Shown piece after piece: positions 59,522-64,000 of a stretch of DNA of 64,000 nucleotides. The position numbers were made by a program, and so were the translations under genes. Source of the DNA: Roseimicrobium gellanilyticum (GTDB taxonomy: Bacteria > Verrucomicrobiota > Verrucomicrobiia > Verrucomicrobiales > Verrucomicrobiaceae); assembly GCF_003315205.1 (NCBI RefSeq), contig NZ_QNRR01000001.1:1178001-1242000 (forward strand), in the 5' to 3' direction. Below the pieces are notes generated by a model that searched no databases, was not told the origin of the DNA, and saw only the letters and a program-made list of their open reading frames with translations. Position 1 is the stretch's first letter. Each line of letters starts with the position of its first letter.

Positions 59522-60457
59522 TCAGGCGGACATCGACACCACGACCTTGCCGCGACCAGTTCGGGATTTCACCTTGCCAGCATAGGCATCGGGAGCGTCT
59601 TCAAACGGGACTACGGCATCGACAAACACCCTCAACGTACCTGCATCCAATTGCTGTGCGATCCTGGCGAGCTGATTGTGGCTGGGCTCGACGATGAAGA
59701 AGGCGTCTTTCACGCGTTGCTCCGTGGTTTCCTCGCTGGATGCGGCGATGGTTGCCAGGCGTCCACCGGGTTTCAGCAGCGACCATGAACGATCCAGCGT
59801 CTCACCACCCACACCATCGAAAATCACATCCACAGGACCATCAATGACCTTGGTGAAGTCCTCCTCTTTGTAATCGATGACCAGGGTCGCACCGAGATCC
59901 TTGAGGAATGCCTCATTTCTTTTGGACGCGGTGGTGATGACCTCCGCGCCGATGGACTTCGCGAGCTGGATGGCAAACACACCCACGGCTCCAGAACCAC
60001 CGTGAATGAGCACGCGCTCCCCCGTCTTGAGCTGTGTCCTGTCATGCAGGCCCTGCCATGCGGTGAGAGCCCCAATCGGCACCGCAGCGGCCTCTTCGTG
60101 GCTGAGGCGTCTTGGCTTGGTCGCAATGTAGGCCGGGAGCGTCAGACATGCTTCCGCCGTCGCACCCTGCTCGAACCAGTCATTCAAGCCATAGACCTCC
60201 TCTCCGACGGAGAAGGCATCCACCCCTTCGCCAAGGGCAGCGACTACTCCGGAGAACTCATGGCCGGGAATGGCGCCCTCGCGAGGTGAGCCATCCTTTT
60301 GGTGGTAGGTCGGGTACCAGAGTAGCTCCGTGGGAGTGACACCGGCTGCGCGAATGTGGATGAGCATCTCTCCCGGGCCAAGCATGGGCTCGGGCACGCT
60401 CAGGTCCGGTTTGAGTACGGGTGTTTCGCCGGACAGTTCGACCTTGATTGCCTTCAT
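59522..60457 (-). CDS. NADP-dependent quinone oxidoreductase-like MDR protein
   Basis: A 311-residue medium-chain reductase lacking zinc ligands. Features: 'GPGEMLIHIRAAGVTPTELLW', 'IPGHEFSGVVAALGEGV', cofactor motif 'LIHGGSGAVGVFAIQLAKSIGAEVITTAS' and 'DVIFDGVGGETLDRSWSLLKPGGRLATIA' (each in part). The pattern is that of the quinone reductase/zeta-crystallin group, which reduces quinones or reactive enones with NADPH. It is convergent with ptsI and probably monocistronic. Confidence 0.85.
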   Translation of the reverse strand: MKAIKVELSGETPVLKPDLSVPEPMLGPGEMLIHIRAAGVTPTELLWYPTYHQKDGSPREGAIPGHEFSGVVAALGEGVDAFSVGEEVYGLNDWFEQGATAEACLTLPAYIATKPRRLSHEEAAAVPIGALTAWQGLHDRTQLKTGERVLIHGGSGAVGVFAIQLAKSIGAEVITTASKRNEAFLKDLGATLVIDYKEEDFTKVIDGPVDVIFDGVGGETLDRSWSLLKPGGRLATIAASSEETTEQRVKDAFFIVEPSHNQLARIAQQLDAGTLRVFVDAVVPFEDAPDAYAGKVKSRTGRGKVVVSMSA

Positions 60458-60485
60458 GAGGGGAAGATGAACGACCTCTCCCGGT

Positions 60486-60519
60486 TCGGAAAACGAAAAT
60501 GCGGGCCGGAGCCCGCATT
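60486..60519 (-). terminator. Terminator of the P-loop ATPase gene
   Basis: A perfect 9-bp stem AATGCGGGC (60498-60506) / GCCCGCATT (60511-60519) with a 4-nt loop; on the - strand it is followed by TTCGTTTT. It lies ~80 bp past the stop of the ATPase gene, before the reductase start at 60457. Confidence 0.85.
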
Positions 60520-60600
60520 CCCGTGTCTCGATTGATGATCACTACTGTCTTCTTTTTTGCCTATTCCATTGCCAACCAAACCAAACTCTTTCTTGTGGCG

Positions 60601-61383
60601 TTACGCAGCCGCGAGCGCTTCCATGAGGGCGCCCTTGGGCTTGCGGCCGCGCCGCTTCTTTGTCTTCTCTTCCACGGTGATCACATGCACTTCCGGACGG
60701 AAGGCATCGCCGAAGGCATACTTCTTAACCACATCAAGCTGGGCGTCGATTTTGCGCAACCACTTGGCGAGTTCTGCGTGCAGCGTGGCATCCGAGGCAT
60801 CGGTGTGAATCACCTCATGCAGGTCCGCGTGGCGCACCTTGAGCTGGAACTCAAGTGCGTCTGCTGCGGGAGGCATCATCATGTCCACCGCCTCGAACAT
60901 GTCCATCACCCGGGCCGCATGGCTGCGCTCCCAGAGACGGCTTTCGCGATCGTACGAACTGCCCGTGGGCGTGTGGACGATCAGGTACTGCGCCGCGTCG
61001 GCGTACACCTCGGAGGCAACCATGACCCCATCGAAGCTTTCCTCTTCACCGGTCACCGGGACGGCAACCGTGAGGTCATACCCCACCTCAGCGAGCACGG
61101 CATCGAGCTGGCACTTTTCAAAGAAGCGCTGGAACGCTTCCGTCATGCCGGTTTCAATTTCCATGATGACCAGATCACTCTGGTCGAGCTGCGTGAGGAA
61201 CTCAGGCACACCGAGATCGTTTCCGTCCAATTGGGGACGGGTGGAGTCGGTCACGACGGATTCCGCGACGACCACGCTGTGGTGGGGGACGCGGTGGAGG
61301 CTGAGGTACTGTTCAAAGCACTGCGCCAGTGTGGTCTTGCCTGCGCCAGCATAGTCGTTCTGGATGAGGATGAGCCGTTTCAT
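60601..61383 (-). CDS. P-loop ATPase (ParA/CbiA-like) with AT-hook-like tail
   Basis: A 260-residue protein. It starts 'MKRLILIQNDYAGAGKTTLAQCF' with a deviant Walker motif AGAGKTT and has 'LDQSDLVIMEIETG' as a Walker B-like strand, so it is like the P-loop NTPases of the ParA/MinD or TraL type. The end holds 'KTKKRRGRKPKGALMEAL', in which RGRKPKG resembles an AT-hook (core RGR-x-x-x) able to bind the minor groove of AT-rich DNA. No ParB partner or other plasmid gene is adjacent. The upstream region is AT-rich and contains a perfect 18-bp palindrome. The function is unknown; DNA partition or regulation is a guess. Confidence 0.65.
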   Translation of the reverse strand: MKRLILIQNDYAGAGKTTLAQCFEQYLSLHRVPHHSVVVAESVVTDSTRPQLDGNDLGVPEFLTQLDQSDLVIMEIETGMTEAFQRFFEKCQLDAVLAEVGYDLTVAVPVTGEEESFDGVMVASEVYADAAQYLIVHTPTGSSYDRESRLWERSHAARVMDMFEAVDMMMPPAADALEFQLKVRHADLHEVIHTDASDATLHAELAKWLRKIDAQLDVVKKYAFGDAFRPEVHVITVEEKTKKRRGRKPKGALMEALAAA

Positions 61384-61412
61384 AGCGGTGACTGATTTGA
61401 AATTTCAGAGAC

Positions 61413-61474
61413 ATACTATAATTTTTATAACTATCTCGCAAGAATAATTTACGGAAACCTAAAATATTTTAGGT
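61413..61474 (-). promoter_or_regulatory. Promoter with perfect 18-bp palindrome for the P-loop ATPase
   Basis: On the - strand, -35 TTGCGA (61436-61441) and -10 TAGTAT (61413-61418) are 17 bp apart. The perfect palindrome ACCTAAAATATTTTAGGT (61457-61474) lies just upstream of the -35, centred about 60 bp before the probable start site, a position typical of an activator or of a repressor that loops. Confidence 0.55.
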
Positions 61475-61910
61475 CTTAAGTTTACCGTTGAAGTGATTTT
61501 GAATGCTGTAAAACGCTCGTTATCAATTGCTTGTCGTAGGGAATTGCTGGCCCTATTTCTTTGAAATTTCGATCAGATTTTTTTGAATTGGGTGAAACGG
61601 AGATAGTTTGCGGAGAGCTCGGGACTCAAAAAATAGGTCGGAGGGGTGAGGAACCATGAATTTCCGCTCGACACCTGAGCAACCATCCGTCATTGAAACA
61701 GGGGGCGATGCAACCCAGAGCAGTAGGCTCAGGCATGGAGCAATCCGGTACGCAAGGGCAGTTGGCGTTGGCTAATTTGTGACCTTGGATGGCTTGGGAA
61801 TGGGTGTTTTTTGTCCAAAGACGTGTTTTCGAGGCTATTTAGCCTGAGCTTGCACATCCCAGGTGCACCCTTTCTGTTGAACAAAGGTTTGAGCTGGAAT
61901 TGCCTATCAG
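61475..61910. other. AT-rich intergenic region before the AraC-type gene
   Basis: No gene is supported; several stop codons occur in each frame. The sequence is AT-richer than the rest of the window over 61400-61620. The AraC-type frame begins only after a stop at about 61889-61891. Confidence 0.4.
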
Positions 61911-62315
61911 GTGGTGACGGCGGACGTTCAAGACTCAAGAAACCAGGACATCGCGGGGCGCACCTCGGCGATGCTGTTGCGTGATTTGCAGCATCCTCCG
62001 AGTTTGGAGACCATGGCCAAAGATGTGGGTCTCACCACGTTCCAGTTGAGCCGGTTATTCGGCAGGGTCGTAGGAAAATCGATGCCAGCTCTTCTCAGGG
62101 AACGGCGCATGCATCGCGCCGCAGAGCTGCTGCGCTCTACCGGTCACAATATCGGTGATGTCGCTTTTGCGGTGGGGTACTACAGCATCAGTGCCTTTTC
62201 CCGTGCCTTCTCGCGGGAGATGGGAATGACGCCCAGTGAGTATCGTAGACGCCCCACGGATGGCCAGGGGACGGATACTTCGCCCGGCCTCCAACCGTTT
62301 GCCGCGGGTGGTTGA
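61911..62315 (+). CDS. Short AraC-family transcriptional regulator (DNA-binding domain only)
   Basis: A 134-residue protein starting with GTG at 61911 (or 61914); no ATG is available in the frame before the conserved domain. Two HTH units are seen: 'PSLETMAKDVGLTTFQLSRLFGRVVGKSMPALL' and 'NIGDVAFAVGYYSISAFSRAFSREMGMTPSEYRR' (in parts), with the family signature 'G-x-x-S-x-S-x-F-S-R-x-F-x-x-x-x-G-x-x-P-x-x-Y'. The N-terminal sensor domain of usual AraC proteins (~150 residues) is missing. It may be a truncated gene or a natural HTH-only regulator. It is convergent with the rfbD-like gene. Confidence 0.75.
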   Translation: MVTADVQDSRNQDIAGRTSAMLLRDLQHPPSLETMAKDVGLTTFQLSRLFGRVVGKSMPALLRERRMHRAAELLRSTGHNIGDVAFAVGYYSISAFSRAFSREMGMTPSEYRRRPTDGQGTDTSPGLQPFAAGG

Positions 62316-62343
62316 GACGCCCTGCGCGCGGATGCGCAAGTCA

Positions 62344-63285
62344 TCACGTGCCGGCAGCGGCGGCCAGCTTGGAGCTTAGTTCACCCACCACGTGCTCGCG
62401 GAGATACTCCTGCAGAGCGTCTTCCCAAGAGCGAGGTTCTGTGCCGGAGAGTTGACGGAATTTGGTGGTGTCAAAGGCGGTGTATTCTGGGCGCTGTGCC
62501 TTGAAGGTGGGGAAATCTTTTCTCGATACACCGTGGACCGTGTGGGTTTTCAGCGGGAGTCCCAGCTCGGAGGCAATGTCCAGGCACTTCTGCCCGTATT
62601 CACGCCATGAGGTGGCGCCGGCATTGCTCAAGTGAAGCAGGCCGTGATATCTCTGGTCGTCCACCATGGGCTCGATCCACTGGGCGAGGTCGATGCTGTA
62701 GGTGGGGGAGGACACCTTGTCTGCGATGGCTTCCACGCGGTCATGCTCCAGCGCACGTTCGAGGATCATGTCCACGAAGCTCTTCCTGTCCGGACCAAAG
62801 AGCCAGGACACGCGAAGGACGAGGAACCCGGGTGAGACATCCAGCACCGCGTGCTCCCCCTCGAGCTTGTGCAGGCCGTATTTGCAAATGGGCTCCGCGA
62901 GATCCGTTTCCTTGCGCAGGGCAGGACTGTTGCCGTCAAACACGTAGTCTGTGCTCACGTGGATGAGGCGCGCGCCCTTCTCGCGGCACACTTCCGCGAG
63001 CACGCGAGGGGTCTCGGTGTTCGTGGCGTGGGATTCCTCGGGATACTCTTCGCAGCGGTCCACGTTCGTGGTGCCTGCGGTGTAGATCACCGTGGTGAAG
63101 TCCTGGCGTCGCACAGCTTCGCGTACGAGGGCCGGCTTCGAGATGTCCAGATCGGCGCGCTTCCAGCCCAACACGCTACGTGTGTGGCCAAATTGCCGCG
63201 CGAGAGCCGCGCCCATGCGCCCCCCTGCACCGATGATAAGAACCCTGCCGCCGTCTGCCATTTTGGGAATGGCCAAAGTGGACAC
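62344..63285 (-). CDS. rfbD: dTDP-4-dehydrorhamnose reductase-like SDR protein
   Basis: A 313-residue extended short-chain reductase of the RmlD substrate-binding group: 'RVLIIGAGGRMGAALARQFG' (G-x-x-G-x-x-G), 'DISKPALVREAVRRQDFTTVIYTAGTTNVDRCEEYPEESHATNTE' (given in parts, with the family's 'D-x-x-E'), 'HVSTDYVFDG' and 'CKYGLHKLEGE' with the catalytic Y-x-x-x-K. It should reduce dTDP-4-keto-sugar to rhamnose or a related deoxysugar for cell-wall polysaccharide. No other rml gene is nearby, so a different NDP-sugar substrate is possible. Confidence 0.75.
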   Translation of the reverse strand: MSTLAIPKMADGGRVLIIGAGGRMGAALARQFGHTRSVLGWKRADLDISKPALVREAVRRQDFTTVIYTAGTTNVDRCEEYPEESHATNTETPRVLAEVCREKGARLIHVSTDYVFDGNSPALRKETDLAEPICKYGLHKLEGEHAVLDVSPGFLVLRVSWLFGPDRKSFVDMILERALEHDRVEAIADKVSSPTYSIDLAQWIEPMVDDQRYHGLLHLSNAGATSWREYGQKCLDIASELGLPLKTHTVHGVSRKDFPTFKAQRPEYTAFDTTKFRQLSGTEPRSWEDALQEYLREHVVGELSSKLAAAAGT

Positions 63286-63535
63286 AGGAGCCCTGTGAGC
63301 AAGCGGAAAAGAACTTCTAAGAGAAATGCCAAGGCCGTTTCTCAGTGTGATTCATCCGGATGATTCGAGTTTCACCTCGTGCGAGAGAACAAGCTGCAAT
63401 TCCGGATCCATCGGGCTACTGGTGAAGGTGTTACCTCGATGGCGAACAAAGGGGGCGGCTTTGTGATTTTAAAGAAAAACTTGTGCTAATCGGCAGGTTA
63501 GAATGCCTGGCAGCAGGGTGTGGCGGGTATGCGGC

Positions 63536-64000
63536 TCAGCCCTTGGTGGCCGAGATCACTTCCGGGGGGGAGGACGGAATGCCACCCACCGGTCCGGGAG
63601 CAGCCGGGAACGGTTGTGGCTGCGGCTGGGGCTGCGGCTGTCCTTGGGCCGGCTGGCCGAAGCCTGGCTGGGCAGGCTGTCCAGCGGTGGGTTGCCCGGG
63701 AGGTGAGGGAATGGTCGAGGCGGGTGCGCCTGGCGCTACAGGAACGGTGGTGCTGGGAGTCTGGGGGGCAGCAGCCCCGGGTGGCATGGCGGCGAGGCCA
63801 CCCTGGTCGTTCATAGCCTTCTGCTGGGCCTTGAGAATCTCGGTCTGCACCAGCGGCATGATTTCCGCTGTGTAGGCGCCCATCTTCTTCATGGCGGACT
63901 TGCCCACGTCTGAGCTGTAGAAATCGGCCAGTGCAGCCAGTTCCGTGGCGGTGAAGTGGCGCACCATGGCGTCCTTCATCGACTTCACGAAGGACTCGTA
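63536..64000 (-). CDS. DUF2059-like secreted protein with Pro/Gln-rich tail (5' end outside window)
   Basis: The frame is open to the right edge of the window (…YESFVKSMKDAM), so the N-terminus is missing. Residues near the edge match DUF2059: 'HFTATELAALADFYSSDVGKSAMKKM' followed by 'IMPLVQTEILKAQQKAM'. The last ~85 residues are low-complexity Pro/Gly/Ala/Gln (GQPAQPGFGQPAQGQPQPQPQPQ). Such proteins are usually exported and of unknown role. The tail codons are highly repetitive, so length may vary between strains. Confidence 0.6.
   Translation of the reverse strand, partial: YESFVKSMKDAMVRHFTATELAALADFYSSDVGKSAMKKMGAYTAEIMPLVQTEILKAQQKAMNDQGGLAAMPPGAAAPQTPSTTVPVAPGAPASTIPSPPGQPTAGQPAQPGFGQPAQGQPQPQPQPQPFPAAPGPVGGIPSSPPEVISATKG

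Overview
The window looks like a chromosomal segment from a GC-rich member of the Verrucomicrobia (Verrucomicrobiales-like). This is an inference from gene content: a BlaI/M56 pair carrying secretin-like domains, an HprK-HPr-EI set without sugar permeases, a GT9 gene, pseudopilin genes, and many small secreted proteins of unknown function. Gene density is high, and most genes lie in short operons with ATGA overlaps.

Positions 1-5900 hold the end of an AsmA-like protein, a small lipoprotein, a SnoaL-like secreted protein followed by a long Pro/Gly/Ser repeat protein, and then a gene-poor stretch. That stretch contains a MITE-like element and the last ~60 codons of a lost RND-efflux adaptor gene.

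Positions 5914-27953 are an iron-acquisition island and the main interest of the window. A TonB-dependent siderophore receptor and a small outer-membrane protein are followed on the + strand by a petrobactin-type (NRPS-independent) siderophore operon: asbB, asbC, a fused asbD-asbE, asbF, carboxynorspermidine decarboxylase, carboxynorspermidine dehydrogenase, a MATE exporter, asbA and a secreted serine hydrolase. The two polyamine genes should supply the (nor)spermidine backbone, AsbF the 3,4-dihydroxybenzoate, AsbC/D/E the activation and loading, and AsbA/AsbB the condensation with citrate. On the - strand, converging on this operon, lie an FMO-like monooxygenase, a DUF2218 protein and a cation/proton antiporter behind a promoter whose spacer is a good Fur box. 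A second - strand operon follows (PepSY-TM, DUF2271, DUF4198, ApbE) with another Fur-like palindrome; this set resembles periplasmic flavin-dependent iron-reduction loci.

Positions 28500-48200 are housekeeping or mixed: a MacB-type ABC exporter, tRNA-Pro(CGG), a pseudopilin, pyruvate phosphate dikinase with an unusual histone-H1-like tail, a PrsW-family membrane protease, a GT9 glycosyltransferase, a metallophosphoesterase, an ABC-2 exporter with a TPR protein, acylphosphatase, an RlmI methyltransferase, an enoyl-reductase-like MDR protein, TatA and a secreted endonuclease/phosphatase-family protein.

Positions 48200-64000 contain long inverted-repeat elements, a BlaI repressor with twin operators, a tandemly duplicated and partly deleted BlaR1-like locus, an oxidoreductase, an MFS nucleoside transporter, HprK-HPr-EI, a quinone-oxidoreductase-like enzyme, a P-loop ATPase with an AT-hook-like tail behind a perfect 18-bp palindrome, a short AraC-type regulator, a dTDP-4-dehydrorhamnose-reductase-like protein and a DUF2059-like protein that runs off the window.
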